DNA of 64,000 nt, from positions 233,566,376-233,630,375 of the forward strand of contig CM054062.1 of the NCBI GenBank assembly GCA_028641055.1, read 5' to 3'. This DNA comes from Alopecurus myosuroides (lineage: Eukaryota > Streptophyta > Magnoliopsida > Poales > Poaceae). The position numbers were made by a program, and so were the translations under genes. The notes below the pieces were generated by a model. That model was not told the origin of the DNA. It worked only from the letters and a program-made list of their open reading frames with translations, and searched no databases. Shown here in pieces: positions 1 to 11,419 of the stretch (position 1 is the first letter of the stretch; each line of letters begins with the position of its first letter).

Positions 1-77
1 AAACCGGATATCACTCGGCACACCTCGGGCCGGATTATATCCTGAAGTGGGCCTACCGGGTTACTATCCCCCCATCA
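1..77 (-). repeat. LTR end fragment, B-family gypsy
   Basis: These bases match the outer end of the element B LTR (28526-28554): both have the GGGCCTACCGGGTTA core followed by a C-run and a final CA. Orientation is as in B, so the parent element lies to the left on the minus strand or is a solo remnant. Only the terminal part is inside the window, so its length and target duplication cannot be judged. Confidence 0.6.
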
Positions 78-1708
78 GGCTCAGCGTCCAAGGCCCTCAC
101 CGACTGATTGTTGTGTGTGGACACACATTTTTGGGAGATCCCAAGAGGAAGGTACGAAGAGTACATCAACAATTTTTCCCTCAGAAAGATACCAAGGTTA
201 AATCGACCAGTAGGAGAAAGAAATCACTTCTGAAGGTTGTTGACAGCTGATGTTGGCAGGGCTCACTACCAGGATCAGCAACAACGTAGGATCTGCACAC
301 AACACAACCAAAATACTTTGCCCCAACAAAACAGTAAGGTTTTCAATCTCACCGGTTTTTTTTAACACAAAGGATTAGATGTATAATGTGGAAAATAGTG
401 CTTGTTTGCAGTAAATGAAAAGAGAACAGTGATTGCAGTGAATGAGAGGAAAACAATGATTGCAGTAAACAAAACAATGTTTGCAGTGGTTGTATTATCA
501 GTGTAAAAGAATGGATCGGGGTCCATAGTTCACTAGTGGTGTCTCTCCATAAAATATAGATAACATGCTAGGTAAACAAATTACAGCTGAGCAATTGACA
601 GCAATTAAGTCTGCACCGTAGTGCATATGCAAGACAACAACATAATCCATAGACCGTTATCCAACTGCATCTATGACTAATAATCCACCCTTAAAACGTG
701 ATCCAATCAAACTTTGGGTATTAAGTTGCAAGCAACAGATTATTGCATTAAGTAAAGTGCATAATGTAAACAATGAAAACATTGTTGTTTTCTCCCTAAT
801 GGCAACAACACATCCCCATCCATCACATTTCTGTCACTCGAGCACAGATGAAAAGGAGGCATGAACCCACTATCGAGCATAAATACTCCGTCTTGGAGTT
901 AGAAGTATCAACTTGGCCACAGCATCTACTAGTAACGGAGAGCATGCAAGATCATAAATAACATAAACATGATAGATTGATAATCAACTTGACATAGCAT
1001 TCAATATTCATCAGATCACAGCAAACACAACATGTAGCATTACAGATAGATGATCTTGATCATGTTAGGCATCTCACAAGATCTAAACATGGTAGCATAA
1101 AGAGGAGAAGACAACCATCTAGCTACTGCTATGGACCCGTAGTCCAAGGATGAACTACTCACGCATCACTCCGGAGGCAGGCATGGTGATGTAGATCCCT
1201 CCGGTGATGATTTCCCTCCCGGCAGGGTGCCGATGAGAGCTTCAGAACCCCCCCTCGAACTAGGGTCTATGATGACGGCGGCTGCAGAAATTTTCGTTGA
1301 TGAAGGCTCCGGTATTTATGGTTAACCCGAGAAGGAGTTTATATAGGAGAAAGGGCGATGTCGGTGGGCGGTCAGGAGGGCACACCACCTGGTGGCGCGG
1401 CCAAGGGAGGGCGCCACCATATGGTGTGGTGGCTCCAGGGCCCCCCTCCGGGTCTCCATTGGACTCTGTGTACGTGATATAAATATAAAACCGTGTGATT
1501 TTATTTCATCCAATTCTGAGAATATTTCGAGAACAACTTTTTTGAAATCAAAAACAGCAGAAAACAGGAACTCGCGCTATGGCATCTTGTTAATAGGTTA
1601 GTCCCAGGAAATCCATAAAAATGATGTAAAGTGTATAGAAAACATGTAGCGAATTGCCTAAAAACAACATGGAACATCATAAATTATAGATATGTTTGAG
1701 ACGTATCA
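78..1708 (-). repeat. Truncated D-family gypsy LTR
   Basis: From about 130 the sequence follows the LTR of element D (32751-34343). Shared landmarks are the cluster near 270-330, the block about short cold-spot words near 640-860, the CACTCCGGAGG region near 1170, and the terminal GAGACGTATCA at 1698-1708. Read on the minus strand it starts TGATACGTCTC, the usual start of this LTR class, and a TATATAAA box lies at 1338-1345 (complement). The far end is lost where the B-like LTR (1-77) adjoins; bases 78-130 are not clearly assignable. No internal region accompanies it. Divergence from the D LTRs is clearly greater than that between the two D LTRs. Confidence 0.7.
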
Positions 1709-2363
1709 TCGACTCCCCCTAGCTGGTTCCTCTCGAATTTCTTTGAGTTGGATTGTGCTCCCACTGACTCCCCGACTGAGAAACTCTTTCTCAAGGATGA
1801 CACCGTTCCGAGCGACAAACACTTTGCCCTCTTCTCGGTTGTAGAAGTAGTACCCCAATATTTCCCTTGGATACCCCACGAAAATACACTTATCCGACTT
1901 GGGTGTGAGCTTGTGTGACTGAAGTCGCTTGATAAATGCTTCACAACCCCAAATCTTAAGAAAAGACAAACTTGGCCTTTTGCTAGTCCACATCTCATGC
2001 GGTGTCTTCTCTACTGACTTTGATGGTACTCTGTTTAGTGTGAACGCCGCAGTTTCTAGACAATAACCCCAAAATGATAAAGGTAGATCTGTCCGACTAA
2101 ACATTGACCATACCATGTCCAACAAGGTTCAATTTCTCCATTCCGATACATCGTTCCTCTGCGGAGTACCCGGCGGAATGAGTTGAGGAACTATTCCACA
2201 ACTCTTTAGATGGTAATCAAACTCATGGCTCTTGTATTCGCCTCCAAGGCCCGGCCGTAGAAACTTTATTTTCTTTTCGAGTTGATTTTGTACCTTACTC
2301 TGGAATTCCTTGAATTTCTCAAAGATTTCTGACTTGTGTTTCATTAAATAGATATATCCATAC
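1709..2363 (-). pseudogene. Copia (BARE/Angela-like) integrase fragment
   Basis: The minus strand encodes part of a Ty1/copia polyprotein: the integrase core and the region after it (residue stretches such as YGYIYLMKHKSE, CGIVPQLIPPGTPQ, LPLSFWGY and CIFVGYP). The order and wording are those of BARE-1/Angela/WIS-type elements as I remember them. It is dead: a stop follows SEWRN near 2130, the second catalytic Asp region reads FLRPGLGGEY where SD is expected, and both ends are cut. The D-like LTR abuts it on one side, and on the other the 5' LTR of C1 begins after CATAC (2359-2363), the probable C1 target site. No LTR of this copia element is present. Confidence 0.85.
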
Positions 2364-3746
2364 TGATACGTCCAAAACGTATCTCCTTTTCCGAACACTT
2401 TTGCTATCATTTGCCTCTAAACTTGTGAGTTTTGAATACAACTAACACGGACTAACGCTGTTTTCAGCAGAATTGCGTTGGTGTCTTGTTTTTGTGCAGA
2501 AAAATCAACTTTCGGGAAAATGCCCAGAAAAGATCCCAAAGACCTTAAAACACTCGAAGACCCCCGAAGCCAGAAGGAGACCTGGAGAGGGGCCAGGAGG
2601 GGGCCACACCACCCCTGGGCGCGCCCCTCCTAGTCCGTGCCACCTAGTGGTGTGGGGACCCCAGGACCTCCCTCGGGCTCCCCTTTCAACTACTTATCGC
2701 CCATAACCCTAAAACAATAGGGGGTTCATCATATTCCACAGAAACACAACAAAGCACCATCGCCACCTAAAAACTCAATTGGGGGATCAGAAGTTCGCGT
2801 TCTCGCGCCCTGCGGGGACGGGGATTCGGATGAGATCATCGCCATTGTCACCACCACCTCTTCTCCATCAACCATCCATGTTTCCCCCGTCCATGTTTTA
2901 GTAAACACCACTGTAGGCTTAGAGGGATGGAAGGGATTGGATCAGATCAATCATGTAATAATGCCAGATTGTTAGGGCATAGTGCCTAATATCCATTGTT
3001 AGTTTTTTCTATCGTTGTTGCAACTTGTTATGCTTAATGCTTGTCACTTAGGGATCGAGTGCCATGATCTCAGATCTGAACATGTTATTGTTTCATGAGT
3101 ATAATTATGTTTCTTGATCATATCTGCAAGTTTTTTACACATGTCATTGTCCGGAACCCGAGGCCCCAAGGTGATAGAAATCGGGACAACTGGAGGGGGT
3201 GGTTGTGACGTGAGGATCACGTGTGTTTATGTAGTGTTAATGATTTGCTCTGATGCTTTATTAAAAGGAGCACATTAATTACCAGTAGGTTCCCTTGAGG
3301 CCCCGCTGCAGACGGGCTGGTAGGACAAAAGATGTTGTGCAAGTTTCTCACTGCGAGCACGTATGACTATATTGGAACACATGCCTAGAACTTGGATGCT
3401 TTATTATTATTATATGCAATGCCCATGTTTAGATTATTACATGACCTATATTATCCATGAAACGCCTGTTCATCCATTCCCTATGCCTACGGTATTTTCA
3501 TCCTGTTGTTTCATACAATTTCTACTGCTGTTACTATTTTACTCCTGATGTTATTTTACTACTACTGCTGCTATAAAACTGTTACCACTGATAAATTGTT
3601 GCGAGTCTACTTTCAGGTGCAGCTGAATTGACAACTCAGTTGTTAAGGCTTCTGAATATTCTTTGGCTCCCCTTGTGTCGAATCAATAAATTTGGGTTTT
3701 ACTTCCCTTGAAGATTGTTGCGATCCCCTATACTTGTGGGTCATCA
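2364..3746 (+). repeat. 5' LTR of element C1
   Basis: The 1383-bp LTR begins TGATACGTCC and ends GGGTCATCA, giving inverted termini TGAT/ATCA. It begins inside the copia integrase fragment after CATAC and is followed, 11 bases on, by a PBS. A GC-rich stretch near 2570-2690 and a TG-rich stretch near 3360-3550 contain no convincing ORF. No partner 3' LTR lies in the window, so its age cannot be measured. Confidence 0.8.
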
Positions 3747-3757
3747 AGACTATTTTC

Positions 3758-3777
3758 TGGCGTCGTTGCCGGGGAGC
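3758..3777 (+). other. Primer binding site, tRNA-Asp type (C1)
   Basis: TGGCGTCGTTGCCGGGGAGC matches the complement of the 3' end of plant tRNA-Asp (TGGCGCCGTTGCCGGGGA) with one mismatch. It lies 11 bases after the LTR end, as expected for the minus-strand primer site of a reverse transcribing element. Confidence 0.85.
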
Positions 3778-3834
3778 ATAGCTTTATTTATTTGCTCACT
3801 TGAACGTGATATTATTCACTGCAAGCCTTTCATC

Positions 3835-5820
3835 ATGGGTAAAACTCGTGATGGAAAAGTTCCTATATTACCATCCACTACAAGGAGAGGTACAACTCTA
3901 AACACCTCTGTTGCTCTTGATTCACCATATGTTACGAGTAAGCTTCTTACACCACCACATGCTACACATACTATTACTTCTGCTGAGTCTGAAAATGCTT
4001 CTGATACTTTTGATGATGCTTCTACTGTGCTTGATGATACTGGTTCACTAGGTCCTTTCCTAAATGCTAAAATTGCTAGAGCTAAACAAATTGAAAGTGC
4101 TAAAATTCTTGTTAAAAATATTGGTACACATGTTAATTCACCTGAGTCTATTGATGATCTTGATGAAACCTATATTGGAATTAATGATGACTTTATTAAG
4201 GAAGCTCAGGCTACCTCTGGTGCAACTGCTCTTAAGAGTCTTCTTGGAAGACACATTGTTAGATATAAATATTCTCTTGATGCTAATTTTGCCACAACTC
4301 CCATACACATTAGAGATAAGGATTATGATTTCTCTCTAGATTTATCTTATATATCTATTGTTGAGACCTTTTTGTGGTACTGAAAGTAAAAGTGCTATGG
4401 AACACATGAATGAGCTTTCATCTTTGAGTACTTTATTTTCTGATGATACTAAGTTGCGTACTTATTTTGTTACCAAGATCTTCCCTTTCTCATTGAAAGA
4501 TGAAGCTAAAACTTGGTTTAACAATTTTCACCTGGATCTATTATTAGTTTTATGGGTTTATTTAATGCTTTCTTTCAAAAATATTTTCCTACTAGTTCTC
4601 AACATGCTGTTGTGCAGGATATCTTTAACTTTGAGCAAATTCGAGGAGAGAAATTGCCTGAATCTTGGTCAAGGTTTTGTTCTTTAATAAGAGCTAGCCC
4701 TGGCAATCCAATACCTAAAAATGAGCTCCTAGATATATTTTATAATGGACTAACTATTGAATCTAGGACATACCCAGATAGTTGTGCTGGTTGTATTTTC
4801 AGGAAAAGAACTCCAGAAGAAGGTGAGGAATTATTGGCTAAAATAGCCAAAACTAATGATGATTGGACTATACCTGAGCCTACACCTACACCAGAGCCAA
4901 CACCAATACCAATACCCAAGAAGAGAGGGATGATTGAATTAAATGTTGAAGTGATGAAGGAAGCCAAGAAATCTCTTAAAGAGAGGGGTATTAAATCTGA
5001 AGATGGGAAAATTTTACCTCCTGTAGAAGAATTATGTAAGACAATTACTCATCCATCAACAGTTGAGGTACACTCTCACCAATACTTTGATTATAGAGAT
5101 ATTCCCTACTCTAAACCACCCGATCAATGCTAAGATGAATTTGATAATTATGTTGTTAAGCAAGACAACTTTAATATGAGAGTGAAAAATCATCTTATGG
5201 AAAACTCTAGAGCTATCGATAATTTTCATGGTATTATCGAGAGAACCTCTAATGATGTAATAATGCTTGTTAAACATTTTCATATGGTTCAAACTCAAAT
5301 TAATCAACTCACTAAAGTGCAAAAAGATATGCTAGCTAATGCTTCTAGAGAAAAACATGTTTGTGAAATAATTACTAGAAGTGGTGTTTCTACTTAGGAC
5401 CCCTTGTATCCTAAAGGAAATCCTAAAAGAATTGAACAAGATTCTCAACAACCTAAAACAATAGTCCTCCTTCTAAGAAAAAGAAGAAGATACATAAAAC
5501 TATTGTAGAATCTCCTGAACCTGCTAAAGATCCTAATAGTATATCTATTTCTGATGCTGAAACTAAAAGTGGTAATGATAAAAGTGATGCTTCTTATAAA
5601 GAAGAGACTATAGCTGAACCTGAAAAGCAAACTAAAACTGCAAAGTATACTAAGGAGGATTTCATTGCTAATAAACATGGCAATGAAAGAGAACCTTGGG
5701 TACAAAAAACAATGCCTTTTCCTAATAAGAAACACAAATCCAAGGAGGAAGAACATTATAATAAATTTTGTAAATGGATGAAACCTTTGTTTTTGCAAAT
5801 TCCTTTGACAGATGCTATTA
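3835..5820 (+). pseudogene. gag: gag of element C1 (Athila-like), broken
   Basis: The frame opens at ATG 3835 (MGKTRDGKVPIL...) and runs about 180 codons, then shifts near 4365 and again near 4540. The gag core follows (EAKTWFNNFH, then a frame at 4552-5133 with FNAFFQKYFPTS and GEKLPESWSRF). A proline/threonine-rich linker sits near 4870-4920, then a Lys/Glu-rich stretch. Stops at 5131 and 5395 interrupt the C-terminal part (TQINQLTKVQKDMLAN, CEIITRSGVS). The matching C2 copy has CAG where C1 has the 5395 TAG. The product would be a capsid-type structural protein; this copy cannot make it. It ends abruptly at 5820 in the Harbinger-like insertion. Confidence 0.8.
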
Positions 5821-6063
5821 GAGCATCTCTAACTGTGCCCTTAAAAGGGCCAAAAACCGTAAAACTCCGGCGACTTTACGGGCCGAGGCCGGTTTCTAGG
5901 CCATAGCAGAGCCTGTAAAGTTCGCCCAGCCCGTAAACAGGATAAGGGCGCCCGGAGATTTCCACCCCCGACCGCTATTTATGCCGTGCCAACCTAGTTT
6001 CATGGGTCTAAATCCTCACTCCGTCGCCAGCGCCGACGAGAAATCCACCGCCGCCACCTCCAC
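5821..6063 (+). mobile_element. PIF/Harbinger-like DNA transposon end, truncated
   Basis: At 5821 the gag of C1 is broken by GAGCATCTCTAACTG, which resembles the GAGCATCTCCAAC-type termini of grass PIF/Harbinger or Tourist elements. It is preceded by TTA (5818-5820), the target triplet such elements duplicate. The uninterrupted C2 copy reads GCTATTAAACTGC at this point, so this is a true insertion site. The rest looks like a gene leader: a TATTTATG box near 5973 and a pyrimidine- and CCGCC-rich stretch. No opposite terminus is visible; the element is cut off where the B LTR remnant begins. Superfamily assignment rests on one end only. Confidence 0.45.
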
Positions 6064-6087
6064 CTCCGGGTTATCATCCCCCCAACA
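6064..6087 (-). repeat. Remnant of 3' LTR of element B
   Basis: CCGGGTTATCATCCCCCCAACA equals the outer-to-internal end of the B LTR at 28102-28554 apart from one extra C. The next internal bases (read in minus as CCCAAGCTATTCTAGGACTAC) match those before the 3' LTR of element A (24735-24756). About 430 bp of this LTR have been deleted where it meets the Harbinger-like fragment. Confidence 0.75.
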
Positions 6088-6962
6088 GTAGTCCTAGAAT
6101 AGCTTGGGCATCTTCGAACCAACCATGAAGCGCACACTATTCCCTGCAAAACAATACACATTTATATCCAAAGCATGGCGGGTTAGATTGCTTTAACTAT
6201 AGCTAGGCCTGCTCTTTCGGCGGTCCATGTAATAACCTGATTTCCACTTGAGCTGGGTATCGCTCTTCGGATCAAATTCCCAAAGGCACACCCTGTAACC
6301 CGGCTCTCACCTTCTCCTCTTAACCTGTCCGGGTAACGGTTCCCAAGTCTGGATCTTCCGGCGGGCTTGACTGACTCGGCCATTTCGCCATAACTTCCAT
6401 AATCCTTATCCCATAAATTACGGGCCGGATCTTATCTTCCCGCAATTCACTCTACTTACCGTTTGGCCCCTAGGGTTTCACTGCGCCTATAAATAGGCCC
6501 TGGGGGGTAAACCCTAAATCCCAAACGGCACCACTCTATCTCCTTCTTCCTCCTCCCGCTCGTCACTTGCGCCCAAGCACCCAAGCTCAACCCTAGCCAC
6601 CAGATCTGCACACACGCTGTCGAGCTCAATCATCGGCCGCCGCTCCGTGTATACGCCTCGCGCCGCCGTCCCGCGCCATTGGAGCTTGCTGAACTTCACC
6701 TCGAACAACCTCGCCGCGCCATTGGAGCTGGCGACCAAGTTTGGACCCAAAACGCGTGCCTCCGCCACCGTCATCTCCAAGGACCAAGCCGCGCTGCCGC
6801 GCACGCCAAGCTCCACTCCGCCGTTTCCGGTAAGCACTTTCTTAGATCTAGGTAGTAGATTCACTTCTCTAGTCCTTGACTTGGTGTTCATCGCACGCAC
6901 GGCTCCTTTCTCTTTTTCCCTGCCTCATTCTTGGTTTTCCATTTTTCTCTAGATCCATTTCC
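6088..6962 (+). promoter_or_regulatory. Promoter, 5'UTR and UTR intron of B antisense gene
   Basis: TATAAATA at 6488-6495 lies in CCTATAAATAGGCC, followed by pyrimidine-rich leader sequence. A donor (CCG|GTAAGC, intron from 6830) and an acceptor (TTTTTCTCTAG, ending 6952) frame a 123-bp intron in the 5'UTR, just before the ATG at 6963. Element A has the same layout: TATA box, donor after CCG, acceptor shortly before the ATG. Bases 6088-6480 contain no further recognisable feature. Confidence 0.65.
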
Positions 6963-9900
6963 ATGGCTCCCAAGGTTGGTGCTAAGTCCAGGAGAAAAAA
7001 CCGGCCTTGAAGCAGAAACCGGGTCAGTCGATCTCAGCCAACTGGGCTAGGTCGACTGTCACCAAGGCGAAACTTGAGGAACTGGCCGAGTCTGGGGTTC
7101 TTCCCGCAGAGTCAGAAATCTCCCGGAGAGCGCCAGGGGAAGAAACCCAGCCTTCACCCGGCTCAGGTGAAGTTGTCATCTTTCTGGAGCACGTGATCCG
7201 GGGTTTCCGCCCCCCGGGTCACCCTTTTTTCCGCGAAATCCTCCATCACTATACGCTTCGAATTTTTGACATCGGCCCCAAATCGATTTTGAATATCTGC
7301 CACTTTATCGTTATTTGTGAGGCCTATCTTTGCATCGCTCCCAACCTCACCCTGTTCTTAGAGCTTTTTCAATGCAAGCCCTGCCGGGAGAGCACGGACG
7401 GACCCCTCCTCATCTGTGGGGGGGGGGGGGGGGTGTCCATTCAGAGACGTAAAAACTCTCTGATGCCGACTCTCAGTCTTCACAGTCACGTGAAGCACTG
7501 GCAGAAGACATTCTTTTACTGCCAAGATACGTCCACACCCGGCGAAAAGCCTTTGCCGGGTTTCTCCGTTGAGACCCTCTCGCTCAGCGACAACCTTAGC
7601 TCCTTTGCGCCAGATGCCAAAAGACAATCTATCTAACCTCTCCTCCACAAGCTAGTCGTTCTTGCAGCCCATGGTCTTTGCGGGCTAAACTTAATTAAAA
7701 CCTGGGTTAGCTGTAGAATCCAGCCAAATAGCATCCGCTCCAAACTCATCTGCGAGTATTCGGGCCACTTAACTGACTCTCTCCGATACTCGGAGAAGTC
7801 ATACCCGGCTGCGGATATCAATAGGACCATGAAGAACTTTTTGGCCGAGAAAGTAGACGTCATCAAGAGCATCTCCGGACTCTGCCCTTTCACTCGTGCA
7901 AACCCGGCTCCTCTAGTAAGAACCGGCTAACACCTTCTATTCCGACTATTTTTTGAAATGCACTCCTATTAACATTTAACTTGGCTGCTTTTTACCCAGG
8001 AAAACGACGAGTTTTGGAAGATCGTTACCCCGCCACCTTCTGAAAACTCGGAAGAAGAAGAAGAACCGAGTGATAGCGAGGAAGGTAATCCCGGGTTACC
8101 AGGCTAATGCTTTGTTAATCCATTAGACCGGAAATTTTCGCTTAAAATAACATGCTATAATTCACCAGCGCCGGCTGACAAGGATTGCTCTCAATCGGAG
8201 GAGAGCGAGGCTGAGCCCAGGCCGAGTTAGGCCAGAAGAGGAAACCCAGGGGGGTCACGTTCAAGGTGTCGTATTCCTCCATGACCACAGAACCATACTC
8301 ATACGCCGGTATGTGCAAGCTTAACGAATATCTAACCACTGTATCGTCTCTGAAGGACGTATCTCCTCCGCCCAAGCGACGGGTAACCCGGAATTCTCCG
8401 AGTGACGAACCCCTTAATCCCGGGATCCCTCAATCGCCCGTTCGCAGAGCCGGTACTCATTCCACTCATTCTGATAGTACTCCTCGAAAATTCCCATCTC
8501 CAAATCATCCTTTAGCCGGAACAATCCGAGTCTCACTTTCCGAATCTCTGTCAGTGTCTTCCGGGTCTAGCAATGAGCTGCCCAGCGTTTTTGTCGTGAA
8601 TACCGGGTAATTTTCATAACTTATCTATATCCCTATACTTTGCATGCTCTTTCCTCTATGGCACACTAACTCTTTGTTTTTCCTTTCTCAGAGCCCGGGT
8701 CACCCTTAGCGATCCGGTGGACACTCCTGCTGCTGATGACCCCATGAATGAAGACCCGGTGAGCGCTGCCAACCCCCACCCCCTGAAGAGCAAGGGCCGA
8801 CTGACGCCACCAGCCCCACAAACGGGTCTCCTCCTCACATGGCCCAGCCGGATGATCCTGAGGTCGAGTATATGGGGACCCAGAAGAGTGATGCCGCCCC
8901 AAAGACCACTACCGCCAGATATGACCCGGAAGAGACGAAGGCGGCAGCCCAACCCACTGGCCATGGCGCTAGTTCTTCTAGGTCGGCTCTCGGCAGCCAG
9001 AAGGTAAAAGAGCTTCTGGAGGAGTACCGGTCTTTGAAGACCACTGAGGAAGAGATAATCGAGTCTCTGGCGTCGGAGCACCAGGTTAGCCTTACCAACA
9101 TTACCGATACGCTTATCCTAGTCCCCAAGTTCCGGGTGTTCTGCATGCAGTCACTCGGTACTCACTAATATACCGACTAACACTTATCTGTTGACTTCAG
9201 TCTTATGTTGCTCGCGCTGATGAACTGTTGGCGAAGACCAATGAATTGCTGCAAGTGGAGGTAAAACTCCGAGAAGAGCTGGAAGCTAGCTACAAGGATC
9301 TCACTAAGAGGCATAAAACACAAAAGAAGAAACTCTGGGCTGCTGATGAGCTTGTCAAGGAACAGCCGGCCTTCATTGGGAGAATTTTTTATTCCCTCAT
9401 TGGTAAGTCTAGGTTCTGTTTGCCGATTCACGTTATCCGGATTTTCCTACCCAGCCATGTTTTTAACTCGGTATCCGGGTATCTTCTTATTCCGCAGGTC
9501 CGGCTGATGTTGCAAATGTGAAAGATGACCAGCACCGGCTCAGAATACTGAAAATTGTCATCCGGCAATTCTCGGCGGGCACTAAGTGGACTCTAGAGAC
9601 TTTGGAACGGTCGGATGATTACCCGTGTGTTACCAAAATGCTCGAGGCATACTCGACTGTCCCTTCTTGGATTGAGACCTGGAAACGCTCAGCCTGCCGA
9701 GTTGGAGTGACACGTGCTCTTGCGCTGGTGAAGGCCTATTACCCCAAGATCGAGCCATCAATGCTTGTGAGCGGGTTTCCCGAGCTGAAAGCTGATGGCT
9801 CCAAGTTCTCGGGGAAAGACCTCAAGACTATCAATGTACAGATCCGCCACTCGGCCAGCCTAATCGCCGATACACTTGACGTGGGCAAGCTCACTCCTGC

Positions 9901-10165
9901 CTATGATGATGAAGACCAGCCTGTGCCCATTGAAGACCCGGAGCCTTTTGATATCCTGACCCGTTTCAAGGCGGAACTTGCGAAGAAGAAGGTTACAGCG
10001 GGTCCCAGTGCTATGCCATCTTCCACGACTCCGGTTGTCCCTCCTCCATCACGCGTTGTTTCCGGTGGTGACTCGGACGCTGAGAAGGAGAAAGAGACGG
10101 AGGAGCAGGATGAAGACCCGGCTGCCAATACCACGCCCGCTGACTCGGCTGAAGAAGCCGAGTGA
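6963..10165 (+). pseudogene. Antisense gene of element B (PF04195-like), decayed
   Basis: This is the homologue of the intact spliced gene in A. ATG 6963 opens MAPKVGAKSRR, but a frameshift stops it after 15 codons; the main frame resumes near 7007 (SISANWARSTVTKAKLEEL, RPPGHPFFREIL, CKPCRES), matching the 'putative gypsy type transposon' domain. Exon 1 ends at 7915 and exon 2 is 8000-8084, both at GT-AG borders and phases as in A. Exon 3 starts at 8169 and has a TAG near 8230. Later exons include 8692-9085, a coiled-coil exon near 9201-9401 and the last exon 9499-10165 (FSAGTKWTLETL to AEEAE). A 16-G run at 7418-7433 adds glycines in frame. It points toward the B pol genes and converges on them. 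Function unknown. Confidence 0.8.
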
Positions 10166-11419
10166 AGTTATTATCTTGTTACCTGCAAACATTTATTCGG
10201 CCAATAGGCATTGTAATATGCCTTTCAAACTTATTTATTTGATAGTGCGCTTGTGCACTTTTGGTACTACTCTCCTTGGTTTGTAATACGCTTAAACTCT
10301 CGTGGTTTTGATGGCCCTTCTGGTCATCCATTTGATATGCACTTTTCGACCTTATGTTTGCATATCTTTGCTTTTTGTATACTTTTCTTTGCGATGGATA
10401 CCGAGTCTTGATTGTGGGACAGGTAAAGATTTTCTTCCAAGTCCCCAAAACCCTGACTTTGGGTTGAGGGTTTTTTGGCTTGGGAAACTTTGCTTCTTAA
10501 GTCCCCAAGACCCCAAGACCCGGGTTTTGGGTCTTGGGATCCTTGGCTTAGAAATGTTTTCGCTTTCTCAAGTCCCCAAGTCCCTGAGACCCGGATTTGG
10601 GGTCTGGGAGTTGATGGATTTAAGAAAACCTTTTACTTTCTCCAAGTCCTTGACCGTACCACTATCTTTTATATACTTTGAAGTTTATGCTTAATATGTT
10701 ATGAATTTCCGGCTGTTGCCTTTATTCTGCATAACTTATGGTTTGGATGACCCTTTTGATCCTTTTTGTTGTAAGTCGGCTTTCACGTGGATACTCAATG
10801 TTGCTATAACTCTATGAAAACAGGGTCAGGCAAGTCCTCATGGGCATCATGACTGATTGAATTTATAGGCTAGCAAAACATGCCACTTTGTTGCGAGTCA
10901 CATCAAGCTTAAACAAGAAAGGCCAAGAAAATTTTGGCTCTATTGTCCAGGTTATGAGATTGCAACTGTACTTATTGCAAGTAATCAGCCATCATACCTT
11001 AATGGCATCGTGGCCGGGTCTGAGTTTGTAACTGTGCTATTCAAGCAATCAGCCCCCAAGACCTAGGTATATGCTATGCAATAGTAGGCTTTACAGATAA
11101 CTTAAATAAAAGCAAAAGGTGTGTAAACCTAAAACTATATTTCTTACAATTGGGTAATTATAATTAACTAAACGTAATATACTTACCTGATATAAATCAT
11201 GATCAAACATAGAAAAGTATGCAAAGAACCAACAAAAATATAGGAAATACAGGAACTATAATGATTTAACCATCTCTTTATTGATATGAAAAGGTTAGGT
11301 CAGCAGGCCGCCTCATTAAAAACCCTCCAGTCCCCTTAGGTACACTGGATAGGAAAAGAGTGCGTCTGAAACATGTTGTCTGTTACATCGTGCAATACAA
11401 CTTGCAAACCGAGTCTATG
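10166..11419. other. Convergent spacer of element B
   Basis: This noncoding stretch lies between the 3' ends of the antisense gene (plus) and of pol (minus). It holds three imperfect tandem units at about 10430-10620, each with AAGTCCCCAAGACCC-type and GGTCTTGGG-type arms that could pair. Sequence near 11290-11400 matches the region after the gag-protease stop of A (19340-19420), showing that both spacers descend from one ancestor. Confidence 0.6.

Larger units (their letters stand above)
2364..5820 (+). mobile_element. Element C1: Athila-like gypsy, 3' truncated
   Basis: A plus-strand LTR retrotransposon with 5' LTR (2364-3746), primer binding site (3758-3777) and gag (from 3835). It stops at 5820, where a Harbinger-like terminus begins after TTA. 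Protease, any pol and the 3' LTR are not present here. A second copy of the family (C2) starts at 28555 in the middle of the same gag. Lineage is inferred from the gag (the CGTESKSAMEHMNE and DEAKTWFN region) and the tRNA-Asp-type PBS, both typical of the Athila group. Confidence 0.8.

Noticed and set aside
1297..1601. Frames on both strands in the D-like LTR near the TATA box
   Set aside because: They are overlapping short frames in an LTR promoter region, and the D LTR copies do not keep them open.
2473..2911. Short frames in the C1 LTR
   Set aside because: They lie in a GC-rich LTR segment, match no family, and are interrupted in related LTRs.
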